38,533 bases of DNA, taken from contig MKWE01000050.1 in assembly GCA_001899585.1 (NCBI GenBank), positions 1-38,533 on the forward strand, read 5' to 3'. A program made the translations under genes and the position numbers. Position 1 is the first letter of the stretch. Every line of letters starts with the position of its first letter. This stretch comes from Rhodospirillales bacterium 70-18 (GTDB lineage: Bacteria; Pseudomonadota; Alphaproteobacteria; Acetobacterales; Acetobacteraceae). Positions 19,000 to 26,801 of the stretch are shown in pieces. The notes under the pieces were generated by a model. The model was given only the letters and a program-made list of their open reading frames with translations. It ran no database searches and was not told the DNA's origin.

Positions 19000-19652
19000 G
19001 TGGCTGGCTGACGACGTGGGAGCTTCTTCCGCTCCTGCTCTTCGCCGCGATTACCACGGTCGAGATCACCTTCGGCGGGTTCATCGTGGCGGCGCTGATC
19101 GGACTGGTCCTGGCGACCTTGCAGCGGCTCGACTGGCGCCCGCTGCGGATCATCATCGCGATCTATGTCGATGTATTCCGTGCCGTTCCGGTGCTGACCC
19201 AGTTGTTCATCGTCTATTTCGGGCTGACCGAGTTCGGCATCCGGCTGAACCCGCTCTCGGCGGCCATCATCTGCTTCGGGATCAATGGCGGCGCCTATCT
19301 CACCGAGGTTTTTCGCTCCGGCATCGAGTCGGTCCATCAGGGGCAGATGGAGGCGGCGCAAATGCTGGGAATGACGCGCCTAGCGGCGCTGCGCATCGTC
19401 ATCCTGCCCCAGGCCATGCGGGTCGTTCTGCCGCCGTTGGGCAATTTCGCGATCGGCCTGCTGAAAGACACCGCGCTGGCATCTGCCGTCGCCGCACCGG
19501 AGCTGATGTTCCGCGCCCGGTCGCTGGTAGACAAGACATTCCTGGCCACGCAGATCTTCTTGGCCACGGCCGCGATCTACCTGGTGCTGAGCATCCCGCT
19601 TGGCTACCTGACCCGCCGCGCGGAAGCACGCGTCTCGCGCGGCCGCCGCTGA
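18996..19652 (+). CDS. ABC transporter permease 1, amino acid type
   Basis: A 218-residue inner-membrane permease of the HisMQ type with several hydrophobic segments and the EAA loop that docks the ATPase (EAAQMLGMTRLAALRIVILP). ATGA overlap with the ATPase gene indicates coupled translation. It pairs with the second permease, encoded 28 bases downstream. Confidence 0.9.
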   Translation: MSGWLTTWELLPLLLFAAITTVEITFGGFIVAALIGLVLATLQRLDWRPLRIIIAIYVDVFRAVPVLTQLFIVYFGLTEFGIRLNPLSAAIICFGINGGAYLTEVFRSGIESVHQGQMEAAQMLGMTRLAALRIVILPQAMRVVLPPLGNFAIGLLKDTALASAVAAPELMFRARSLVDKTFLATQIFLATAAIYLVLSIPLGYLTRRAEARVSRGRR

Positions 19653-19680
19653 GGCACGGGCAGATGAGACAGGGGCAGAC

Positions 19681-20346
19681 ATGACCTGGGACATCTTCTA
19701 TACGAGCCTGCCGGAATTGCTGCTCGCCGCCGGCGGGACGCTGCGCATGACGGCATTCGCATTCGTGGTCGCCGCTGTGTTGGGTCTGGTGATCGCTATT
19801 CTGCGCCTGTCGGGCGGCATCGTCGGGCGGATCGCGTTCCTCTACATCGAACTGATCCGCGGCATCCCGGCGCTGGTCCTGCTGTTCCTGATCTATTTCG
19901 GGCTGGTGCCATTGGGCATCGTGCTGGGCGGCTTTGTCGCCGCAGTGGTGGCGCTTGGACTGAACGGTGCCGCCTACCTGGCCGAGGTCTATCGCGCCGG
20001 CATCCAGGCGGTCGATTCCGGCCAGCACGAGGCGGCCCAGATGCTGGGCATGCGCCGCGGGCAGATCATGCGCGACATCACCTTGCCGCAGGCGGTGCCG
20101 ATCGTGCTGCCGCCGATGGCCAACTACCTGGTATCGCTGCTCAAGGACACTTCGCTTGCATCGCTGATCGCTGCGCCGGAGCTGATGCTGCGCTCGCGTG
20201 ATCTGGCCGGCACATATTACCTGCCGATGGAATACTACTTGCTGGCGGGGGTGATGTATCTGATCATGGCATGGCCGATGATGCACGGAGTTCGCAAGAT
20301 GGAGCGGTATTTCGCGCGCGGCCGCTTACAGGGGAGCCGGGCATGA
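19681..20346 (+). CDS. ABC transporter permease 2, amino acid type
   Basis: A 221-residue permease similar in size and layout to permease 1, with the docking loop EAAQMLGMRRGQIMRDITLP and several membrane segments. The two permeases probably form a heterodimer. Its stop overlaps the start of the FAD-dependent oxidase. Confidence 0.9.
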   Translation: MTWDIFYTSLPELLLAAGGTLRMTAFAFVVAAVLGLVIAILRLSGGIVGRIAFLYIELIRGIPALVLLFLIYFGLVPLGIVLGGFVAAVVALGLNGAAYLAEVYRAGIQAVDSGQHEAAQMLGMRRGQIMRDITLPQAVPIVLPPMANYLVSLLKDTSLASLIAAPELMLRSRDLAGTYYLPMEYYLLAGVMYLIMAWPMMHGVRKMERYFARGRLQGSRA

Positions 20347-21611
20347 ACCGTAGCGCCGTACCCGAACGGGTTGATGCCGTGGTGATTGGGTCGGGTGCGC
20401 TCGGTGCATCGACCTGCTTTCACTTGGCCAAGGCCGGGCTCTCGGTGGCCATGCTCGACAAGGCGGAGCTTGCCTCGCAGACCTCGCCGCGCGCCGCCGG
20501 GCTGAGCGGGGTGTTGCGCCCTGACATCGCGATGACACGTATCGCGACACGGGGCGTCGAGAAGATCGTTAACTTCCAGGCCGAGACCGGCGAGCCGATG
20601 GAGTTCCAGCAGCCGGGAAGCCTGAAGATTGCGCGCCTTCCGCAGCATGAAGCGCAGGTCCATGAAGACGTCGAGCGTGGCCGCGCCCTGGGGCTGGATG
20701 TTGCGCTCATCTCCTTCGATGAAGCCCGCCGGCTGATGCCATTCCTGTCAACCGACGGCGTGCGCGCGGTGATGCATATACGGTCGGATGTCTATCTGGA
20801 GCCGGTCCAGGTTCCTGCCGGCTACGCCCGGGCGAGCGCGCGTCTCGGTGCGATCACGCTGCCGAATATGCCGGTCGAGGAAATCCTCACCATAGGCGCC
20901 GCTGTGGCCGGTGTGCGCACACCGCACGGCGATATCCGTGCCCCGGTCGTCGTTGACGCGGCCGGAGCGTGGCTGCGCGTGGTGGCGGAACAAGGCGGCG
21001 CCAGCGTGAAGCTGGTGCCGACCCGCCACCAGTTGATGCTGACCGCGCGGTTGCCGGACGTGCGGCCCACCCAGCCGATCACCCGCATCATCGACGCCAA
21101 TGTCTATGTCCGCCCCGATAACGGGTCGCTGATGCTCGGGGGTTATGAGTCCGATCCGGTGCAGTATGACATGAGGGATATACCGAAGGATTTCTGTATC
21201 GAGAATCTGGAGTTGGATTTGGCGGTGCTGCGGCGCCTGGCGAAGAGTGTCGCCGAGCAGTTTCCGGTTTTCCGCGACGTGGCAATCCGCGAGTTCCGCG
21301 GCGGGCTACCGACGATGACGGCCGACGGCGAGCATGTGCTGGGGCCCGCCCCGGGGATAGGCGGCCTTTATGTGATCGGCGGCTGCTGCGTGGGCGGCCT
21401 CACCACAGCGCCGGCGCTCGGCGAAATTCTCTCGGACTGGATCACGCAAGGACGCCCGTCCTCGGATGTATCGTTCATGGCGCCTGACCGCCTCGCAACC
21501 CAGCTTCCGGAAGAAGTGTTGCGTGATCTGTGTCGGCTGCGATACGCCCATCACTATTGGCCGCCGGAATCGATGCCAAATGATGCTGCGGCCGAGACGC
21601 GGATGACCTGA
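20343..21611 (+). CDS. FAD-dependent oxidoreductase (DAO family)
   Basis: This 422-residue flavoprotein has the N-terminal dinucleotide fold AVVIGSGALGASTCFHLA and the C-terminal FAD contact region of D-amino acid/sarcosine-type oxidases (GLPTMTADGEHVLGPAPG, LYVIGGCCVGGLTTAPALGE). It likely oxidises the amino acid or N-methyl amine brought in by the upstream transporter; which one cannot be told. No signal peptide, so it is cytosolic. It is coupled to permease 2 by ATGA and ends the operon. Confidence 0.88.
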   Translation: MNRSAVPERVDAVVIGSGALGASTCFHLAKAGLSVAMLDKAELASQTSPRAAGLSGVLRPDIAMTRIATRGVEKIVNFQAETGEPMEFQQPGSLKIARLPQHEAQVHEDVERGRALGLDVALISFDEARRLMPFLSTDGVRAVMHIRSDVYLEPVQVPAGYARASARLGAITLPNMPVEEILTIGAAVAGVRTPHGDIRAPVVVDAAGAWLRVVAEQGGASVKLVPTRHQLMLTARLPDVRPTQPITRIIDANVYVRPDNGSLMLGGYESDPVQYDMRDIPKDFCIENLELDLAVLRRLAKSVAEQFPVFRDVAIREFRGGLPTMTADGEHVLGPAPGIGGLYVIGGCCVGGLTTAPALGEILSDWITQGRPSSDVSFMAPDRLATQLPEEVLRDLCRLRYAHHYWPPESMPNDAAAETRMT

Positions 21612-21649
21612 CTGACGCAATCAAGCCGATGGCCCGGTGCTGCCAACAC

Positions 21650-21938
21650 CGAGCTTGGTTGGCCGCCGAAGAACACGCGAAGCGCTATCAGGGCGATGCC
21701 TGGGACGAACTGATCCAGGCCTATCTCGAGAACGAGATCCAGTGGCTGGAAAACGGCCTCGGCGAGCGCAATGCCTATCGCCATCCCCGTCCCACACCGC
21801 TCACCGATGTCTCGGTGGGGGATATCATGGAGCGCACGCTCGGCATCGAGAAGGCGCGCTGGACCCAGCCCGACCAGAACCGTGTGGTGCGCAGCCTGAT
21901 CAGCCTGGGCTTCAGGCGGTGCCGTGCCCGCAAGTCCC
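21650..21938 (+). pseudogene. VapE-like helicase gene, 3' fragment 2
   Basis: The plus strand encodes WLAAEEHAKRYQGDAWDELI, then RHPRPTPLTDVSVGDIMERT and GIEKARWTQPDQNRVVRSLI. It is a longer copy of the VapE C-terminus at 15592-15821 and nearly identical in the shared part. It breaks off after RRCRARKS into a different phage gene fragment and has no native stop or repeat array after it. Confidence 0.75.
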
Positions 21939-21941
21939 AGC

Positions 21942-22115
21942 GGCTCCTGTCTTTGGCATGTCGTCGGACTGGAATGCTCGATCCGCGAGTGGGCAATGCA
22001 GCGAGGCTGGAACGGCAGGCCGATCGTGCCGGCGCACGGCCAGGGCATCCTGGTCGGGGCGCTGGGCACGCTGGCCATGCATTACGACCTGCTGTCACGG
22101 CCCAGGGTCGCGTGA
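21942..22115 (+). pseudogene. Phage gene C-terminal fragment, possibly DUF6456-like
   Basis: The plus-strand reading LWHVVGLECSIREWAMQRGW, then AHGQGILVGALGTLAMHYDL, ends at 22113-22115. It resembles the small helical C-terminal domain of phage DUF6456-type proteins, but I am unsure of the family. It is directly joined to the VapE fragment, so its 5' part is lost. Confidence 0.4.
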
Positions 22116-22119
22116 CGGA

Positions 22120-22629
22120 TCAGCCCAGTGCGGCGGTGACGTCGCCGAGCGTGGCCATCAGCAGCATCGGGTCACCCGGCGACGCCGTGAAGCCGCAGGC
22201 GAGGTAGAAGCGCTGCGCCTCCTCGCCGAGTGCCTGAACAAGAATACCGCGCACGCCGATCGCTTCGGCCGCCTGCAGGGTGCGGAGCAGGGCATCACGC
22301 AACAGCGCCTTGCCCAGCCCCTGGTCCCGCAGGCTGCGGTCGACCGCGAGGCGGCCCAGCACCGCCATCGGGATCGGATCGGGCATATTGCGCCGGACAC
22401 GGCCCGGCGGCGCCGCCGCGACCACCGCCCCGGCAGCCAAGCAGTAGTAGCCTACCACGAAGCCATCGCGGCAGACCACGAAGGTCCGAGACCCGCCGCC
22501 TGCCTGGTTGGCCCTGGCGCGGCGGGCCAGCCAGCCATTCAGCGACGGCTCGCCATAGTCGAACATCGAGAGGTCGTGGTCATCGCCGAGCGGCGCGGGA
22601 GGCGACAGCTTGCCTCGGCTCACTCCCAC
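22120..22629 (-). CDS. GNAT acetyltransferase toxin, TacT-like
   Basis: A 169-residue GNAT enzyme with the acetyl-CoA loop LAVDRSLRDQGLGKALLRDA and the C-terminal strand AQRFYLACGFTASP. Toxins of this class acetylate charged tRNA and stop translation. It starts 10 bases inside the upstream DUF1778 antitoxin gene, the normal arrangement of TacAT-type modules. Both genes look intact. Confidence 0.88.
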   Translation of the reverse strand: MGVSRGKLSPPAPLGDDHDLSMFDYGEPSLNGWLARRARANQAGGGSRTFVVCRDGFVVGYYCLAAGAVVAAAPPGRVRRNMPDPIPMAVLGRLAVDRSLRDQGLGKALLRDALLRTLQAAEAIGVRGILVQALGEEAQRFYLACGFTASPGDPMLLMATLGDVTAALG

Positions 22630-22970
22630 GGCGCCTTGGTCTGCATCAACAGGTGCAGCTTCGCGTTCGGCTGCGGCGGCGCGTCCAGCATCGCCGTGAA
22701 CCTGGCGAATGCCGCCGGCGCCATGCGGAACAGCGTCCGGTCGAGGATGGCCTCACCGGCCGCATGCCGCGCGGCCTCGAGCATGAACTCGGAGCGCGAC
22801 TTGCCGGACAGCAGGGCGGCCTGATCGATCAGCGCGCGGTCGTCGTCGCGGACGCGGATGTTGATGGCGCCACCCGTGGTGGCGCGAGACGTCACACTCG
22901 CAGCCGGCTTGGCGGCGGGCTTGCGAGCCGCAGTGGCGCGGCGCGATGCGGACGGGTCTGGCTTGAGCAT
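22620..22970 (-). CDS. DUF1778 (TacA-like) ribbon-helix-helix antitoxin
   Basis: This 116-residue protein has a basic Ala/Lys-rich extension, then INIRVRDDDRALIDQAALLS and SRSEFMLEAARHAAG, the DUF1778 ribbon-helix-helix, and a C-terminal toxin-neutralising tail. The ATG at 22970 follows AGGAGA. It should repress its own operon; a perfect palindrome at 23003-23017 is the obvious operator. The long basic N-terminal extension is unusual for the family. Confidence 0.85.
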   Translation of the reverse strand: MLKPDPSASRRATAARKPAAKPAASVTSRATTGGAINIRVRDDDRALIDQAALLSGKSRSEFMLEAARHAAGEAILDRTLFRMAPAAFARFTAMLDAPPQPNAKLHLLMQTKAPWE

Positions 22971-23002
22971 GTTGTTCTCCTGGCTGGGTTCTACGCAGAT
23001 GT

Positions 23003-23017
23003 GTGGACAATGTCCAC
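23003..23017. promoter_or_regulatory. Perfect palindrome, likely TacA-type operator
   Basis: GTGGACA-A-TGTCCAC lies 33 bases upstream of the antitoxin start. Ribbon-helix-helix antitoxins autoregulate through such dyads; the assignment is by position. Confidence 0.55.
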
Positions 23018-23441
23018 CATGCGAGCAGGACACCCACAAAACCGCATTGCGGCGCTGGAACCACTCGCAGTATGATGCAGGCATCGTTGAAGGGATGGGC
23101 CGGGAGCCGGGCTGGCTTCCAGCGGATGGCCGAAGATCGAGGCGATAAGACGACCGGAAGTAATAGAATAATATAGATCAAAGTATTGTTCTTTAATTAC
23201 TTGGTTCCTTCCCGCGAATACTGTATGGGGGGGCGGCGCGCGGTAGGTCGCTAGCGTCAGCCGCTGAATCTGGTTGCCAGGTTGCCACGGCGGGCGGAGC
23301 TTACCCGTCAAGCGGCTGATTTCCCTTCGTTCCTCTCTCCAACATGTCCTGCTGACATGCGAACCATGCCGCGGCTTCGGTGCTGCGAACCGGGTTGCCT
23401 CGCCATGATACGCGGCGCCGATCATAGCGGGGGCAGGCATC
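23018..23441. other. Non-coding stretch upstream of the terminase-like gene
   Basis: I see no supported gene here. Positions about 23150-23215 are strongly A/T-rich compared with the surroundings and may hold promoters or a recombination scar. The rest has short frames without family features. Confidence 0.4.
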
Positions 23442-23960
23442 ATGTCGGAGGTCACGCCGTCCACGCGCGAGGTCGCCCGTCGTATCGGCGTGTCCCACAC
23501 TGCACTGCAGAAGGCCGAGCGGGCTGGGCGCATCATGCGCGAGGCGTCGGGGCAATGGGACGTCGAGAAGACTCGCCAGCGCATGGCGGCGACGGCCGAC
23601 CCGACGCGCTCGCCGCTGGTGCCCGCCATGCCGGACGGCAGCCCATTCGCCCGGCTGAAGGTGGCGCAACTGGCCCTCAAGGTGGAGGCACAGCGGCTGG
23701 CGCTGGATGAGGAGAAGGGACGCTTGATCGACAGCCGCACCGCCAACGCCGCAATCGACGAGATCGCCGGCGGCATGCGCGACGCGCTGCTGACCTGGCC
23801 GGCGCGGGTGGCGGGGCTGATGGCGGCCGATCTTGGCGCCGATCCGCATCTGATGCAGACGATCCTGCAGCAACATGTCAACGAACTGCTGACCGCGGTG
23901 GCGGATCGGTTCGATCCATCGGATATCGGCGTCACCAATGGCGACCCGGCAGCGGCGTGA
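23442..23960 (+). CDS. Phage terminase small subunit-like DNA-packaging protein
   Basis: This 172-residue protein starts with a helix-turn-helix (TREVARRIGVSHTALQKAER) as in Nu1-type terminase small subunits, which recognise phage DNA for packaging. A coiled-coil-like helix (LKVAQLALKVEAQRLALDEE) and a C-terminal oligomerisation region follow. No large terminase gene is adjacent, so it is an orphan of the prophage. Confidence 0.65.
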   Translation: MSEVTPSTREVARRIGVSHTALQKAERAGRIMREASGQWDVEKTRQRMAATADPTRSPLVPAMPDGSPFARLKVAQLALKVEAQRLALDEEKGRLIDSRTANAAIDEIAGGMRDALLTWPARVAGLMAADLGADPHLMQTILQQHVNELLTAVADRFDPSDIGVTNGDPAAA

Positions 23961-23964
23961 CCGA

Positions 23965-24160
23965 TCAGTGGAGACGCCGCGCCGCCCGGCCCGCGGCCTC
24001 GAACGCCGCCGCAGCCGCGGACCAGTCATTGTCTGTCGCACCGGCGAGTCCGCGTAGCGGCGTCAGCGCCGGCCTTGCGCGACGCGCCCAGTAATCGCCG
24101 TTCAGGATCGCATACCAGCCGGCCAGCCCGGCCGCCGCCAGGGGAGCCTCGTTGGTGGGC
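23965..24160 (-). pseudogene. Unrecognised C-terminal coding fragment
   Basis: The minus strand reads APLAAAGLAGWYAILNGDYW, then ALTPLRGLAGATDNDWSAAA, to a stop at 23965. Codon use looks coding and the composition looks like a real C-terminus, but no start with a ribosome site is visible and I do not recognise the family. Confidence 0.3.
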
Positions 24161-24167
24161 TTGATTG

Positions 24168-24497
24168 CTACCGGAGTTCCGGCTCTGCCATCCAGGACGG
24201 AATGTCGCGCTGCGCATGAAGGATGCGCCACACATCGATGGTGTCTGGCCGTTCCTGGTAGAAGATCAACATGGGAAAGCGGCGTAGTGGCCAGACCCGC
24301 AACCCTTCGAGCCCCAATTCGTAGGCATATCGAGGCGAGCCAACACCGGGACTGCGGCGGATCCGTTGAAAGCCCTGCTGGAGAGCATCAATGAACCGCT
24401 GGGCGAGTTCCGACCCACCCTCGGCTTCGTAGTGGGCGATGGCTTCGTCGATGTCCTTCCCTGCGAGTTCGCGCGGGATGACGGGTCGAGGCGTCAC
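24168..24497 (-). CDS. parE: ParE/RelE-family toxin
   Basis: This 109-residue toxin shows the ParE/RelE fold pattern: helical N-terminus (DIDEAIAHYEAEGGSELAQR), then GLRVWPLRRFPMLIFYQE and VWRILHAQRDIP. ParE toxins inhibit gyrase. The start overlaps the antitoxin stop by 4 bases. Both genes look intact. Confidence 0.88.
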   Translation of the reverse strand: MTPRPVIPRELAGKDIDEAIAHYEAEGGSELAQRFIDALQQGFQRIRRSPGVGSPRYAYELGLEGLRVWPLRRFPMLIFYQERPDTIDVWRILHAQRDIPSWMAEPELR

Positions 24498-24733
24498 GCT
24501 TGAGACGTGCGACGCACGCGGGCCCGGAGCGCGTCGAAGTAGTCGTCATCGGCGGGCCGACCCGGCGGGCTGGTTGCACCTGCGAGAAGCATGGCACGGA
24601 GTCTTTGCCGGTCATGGTCCTTTCGGATCAACTCTCGGACATACTCGCTGCTGGTGCTGTATCCGCCCGACGTGACCTGCTCGTCGACGAAGGATTTCAA
24701 CGCATCAGGGAGTGAGACGTTCATCGTGGTCAT
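24494..24733 (-). CDS. parD: ParD-family antitoxin
   Basis: A 79-residue ribbon-helix-helix antitoxin (MNVSLPDALKSFVDEQV, GGYSTSSEYVRELIRKD) with a C-terminal tail that binds ParE. The start may be 24733 or the ATG three codons in (24724), the usual family start; no strong ribosome site separates them. A direct repeat of TTGGCAA lies about 20 bases upstream. Confidence 0.88.
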   Translation of the reverse strand: MTTMNVSLPDALKSFVDEQVTSGGYSTSSEYVRELIRKDHDRQRLRAMLLAGATSPPGRPADDDYFDALRARVRRTSQA

Positions 24734-24851
24734 TTGCTGAGAATGTCGCTCTTGGCAAAATTTGGCAAGACCCGTCGGGTCAGGCAGTCCTTCAACGCGA
24801 TTGCTGCCGCCAGGGGAGACCTGGCGGCGACGTAATGGGCTGGGCGCCGGG

Positions 24852-24925
24852 TCAGCTGGCGATCCGGTAGACCGTGTAGGATCCCTTCACGCCGTCCCTG
24901 TTCGGCCCAGCCATGCGCGGACGCG
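24852..24925 (-). pseudogene. Phage gene 3' fragment (GSYTVYR family), copy 1
   Basis: The minus strand reads [20 protein letters not shown] and a stop. It matches the end of the gene fragment at 25860-26015 ([19 protein letters not shown]). Only the last 20 or so codons remain. The family looks like a small phage winged-helix protein, but I cannot name it. Confidence 0.5.
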
Positions 24926-24930
24926 GTCAG

Positions 24931-25236
24931 GGCAACGTCCGGCACTTCGACAAGCCGGCCCGCAACGACCTGCACCTGATCATAAAGCCGGTGGCGCTGG
25001 TCGAACGCGCCATCCGCAACAGCAGCGAACAGCGCGATACCGCGCTGGACCCGTTCGACGGCTCCGACACCACCATGATCGCAGTGGAGCGAACCGGGCG
25101 GCGCGCAGTGCTGGTGGAGATCGACCCCCGCTACGTCGACGTGATCGTGCGGCGCTGGCAGGAGGCGACTCCCGAGGTTGCCGTGCTCGATGGCGCGGAC
25201 CGGACCTTCGACAACATCGCCACGGCTGAAACGCTG
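24931..25236 (+). pseudogene. Site-specific DNA methyltransferase, decayed C-terminal fragment
   Basis: The plus strand encodes FDKPARNDLHLIIKPVALVE, RAIRNSSEQRDTALDPFDGS and VEIDPRYVDVIVRRWQEATP, the C-terminal part of phage ParB-linked methyltransferases. The normal SAM motif DPFxGSGTT reads DPFDGSDTT here, so the conserved Gly is lost, and the DPPY half is absent. It is not functional. Confidence 0.75.
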
Positions 25237-25254
25237 GCCGCCGCTCAGCCGACG

Positions 25255-25515
25255 CTAACGGGCTTTCTCGGCAAGCCACATCTTGATGAGGGACTGGTAA
25301 GGCACGTCCCGTTTGTTGGCCTCGATCTTGATCCGCTCGAGCAGGCTCGCCGGCAAACGCAGCGAGATAGACTTGGTGGACGGCTTCAGGTTGGCGAAGT
25401 GCACGCGCTGCGCCTTGCTCCAGTCGATATGATCGGCAGAGTCGTGGCTCTCCCAATAGGCTCGTTCCTCAGCCTCGCTGGTGAACAGCGGAACGGCCTC
25501 AGGCTTCCTGGGCAT
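25255..25515 (-). CDS. brnA: BrnA-type antitoxin
   Basis: An 86-residue protein with the BrnA features DSADHIDWSKAQRVHFANLK and TKSISLRLPASLLERIKIEA, ending PYQSLIKMWLAEK. It binds DNA through its ribbon-helix-helix and normally neutralises BrnT. It overlaps the 3' end of the toxin gene, as usual, but that toxin gene has a premature stop, so the antitoxin may now act alone. Confidence 0.85.
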   Translation of the reverse strand: MPRKPEAVPLFTSEAEERAYWESHDSADHIDWSKAQRVHFANLKPSTKSISLRLPASLLERIKIEANKRDVPYQSLIKMWLAEKAR

Positions 25516-25801
25516 AGCGGCTCCTTTCCTTGCGGCTCATGTTGCGAGCCGAGATCACCCGGATCACCGTACCTTCGCGCCGAAGCGTGAAGGTGACATG
25601 TAGCAAACGGCCGGCATCCGAACGCCCGAGGGCATGGAAGCGCGCCTCGACCTGACTGTGCTGCATGTCATCCACCACGAGTAGCGGCTCGTTGAGGAAC
25701 AGCTGCTCGACCTCGGACTGGCTTACGCCATGCTTATCGACGTTTTTGCGGTCGTTGCCGGCATCTCAGTCGAATCCAACGATATATTCGAGATCAAGCA
25801 T
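25499..25801 (-). pseudogene. brnT: BrnT-type toxin gene with nonsense codon
   Basis: From the ATG at 25801 the frame reads MLDLEYIVGFD then TGA (25766-25768), then DAGNDRKNVDKHGVSQSEVE and on through RREGTVIRVISARNMSRKER. BrnT proteins have Trp at this point, so TGG to TGA is the simplest lesion. No good restart codon follows. The 100-codon frame is otherwise complete and overlaps brnA. Confidence 0.7.
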
Positions 25802-25859
25802 GCGCTGTATATTACCAACGTATACGCAGCCTGTCGTCAACAAAGTCCAGGATGTCCGG

Positions 25860-26015
25860 CTACCCCTGGCAGGCTGCGGCGTCGGGCGTGAAGCGGTAGA
25901 CGGTGTAGGACCCTTTGGTCCGCTCCTTGTTCGCCCCGACCATGCGGACGCGATCGAGCGTCTCGATGGTGAAGCCCTTCTTCTGCAGCCCGGCCAGCAA
26001 GCCGCGGGAGGACAT
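25860..26015 (-). pseudogene. Phage gene 3' fragment (GSYTVYR family), copy 2
   Basis: The minus strand reads [20 protein letters not shown], then [20 protein letters not shown], to a stop at 25860. It is a longer copy of the fragment at 24852-24925. Start and N-terminal half are missing. Confidence 0.5.
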
Positions 26016-26132
26016 GGCTTTCCGGGCAGCTGCGCTTGAAGACCAGGGCAGGCGCCACAACAAGATCGCAGCTGGACCTGTCATCGATGGCCGTCCGCCA
26101 TCAGGCACCGAACACAATCATGCGGACGCCGG

Positions 26133-26492
26133 GTGGTCGACGCCTCCATGTTGGCGCAGGGGTTCGCCGACGCAGCGCCCAGGGCGCTCACGCAACGCGC
26201 CGCCGTCTACGCTGTGGCGACCGTGGTCGGCTACTTCGGCATGCAGGCAGCGGCGCGCGCACTCACCGCCGGTCTGCTGCCACCGCCGCCGGCGCCCGGG
26301 CCGCTGGAGTGGTCGCTCATCGTGCTCGCGGTCGCCAGCTTCGGCCTGGTCGCGCTGGTGCAGGCGATGTTCCCGCTCTGGGCGCACCACCGCGCCGCGG
26401 CGGTGCTTCGCGTGCACCTCTCGAACGGCTGCTACGCCAACGCCGTGTTCGACCGGCTGGTCGGCGGCTGGTCTACCCGCAATGCGTCCTGA
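26133..26492 (+). pseudogene. dabB: dabB (NuoL-like) 3' fragment
   Basis: The frame encodes two hydrophobic segments ([40 protein letters not shown]) and ends [20 protein letters not shown], the C-terminus of DabB-type proton-channel subunits of the DabAB inorganic-carbon transporter. Only about a fifth of the usual length remains. It ends 20 bases before the dabA remnant, the normal gene order. Confidence 0.6.
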
Positions 26493-26511
26493 TCCGGGTG
26501 GAGCGTCAATC

Positions 26512-26790
26512 ATGTCCCATCCCTGCTGCGAAAGCCGCTTGGACATCGCGCAGCTCGAATCGGTTGCGGACCGCGCGGCGCGGGCCGTTCCGCCAGCCTG
26601 GCCGCTGGCGTCGAGCGTGGCGGTCAATCCGTTCAAGCTGGCGCGCGGCGAGCGAGCGCTGCGCCTGCCACGGGCTGCGCACGAAGCCGCACTCGCCCGG
26701 CGCGGCCGAGACTGGGCAGAGACGCGTCCGGAATGGGCGTTGGCCGGCTGCCAGGCGTTCATCGCGGCGCCGCGGAGCCGCACAACCGGC
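26512..26790 (+). pseudogene. dabA: dabA (UPF0753/DUF2309) remnant with internal deletion
   Basis: The first 40 or so codons after ATG 26512 ([17 protein letters not shown]) are the N-terminus of DabA. The sequence then jumps in frame to [20 protein letters not shown] and [13 protein letters not shown], a motif from near the DabA C-terminus. Most of the roughly 800-residue carbonic-anhydrase-like protein is deleted. The end abuts the convergent photolyase gene. Confidence 0.6.
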
Positions 26791-26801
26791 GAGAACCAGG
26801 T

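Noticed and set aside
24740-24765. Sigma-54 promoter before parD (TTGGCAA repeats)
   Set aside because: Spacing and the required GG/GC pairs do not fit; it is better described as a direct repeat, possibly an operator.
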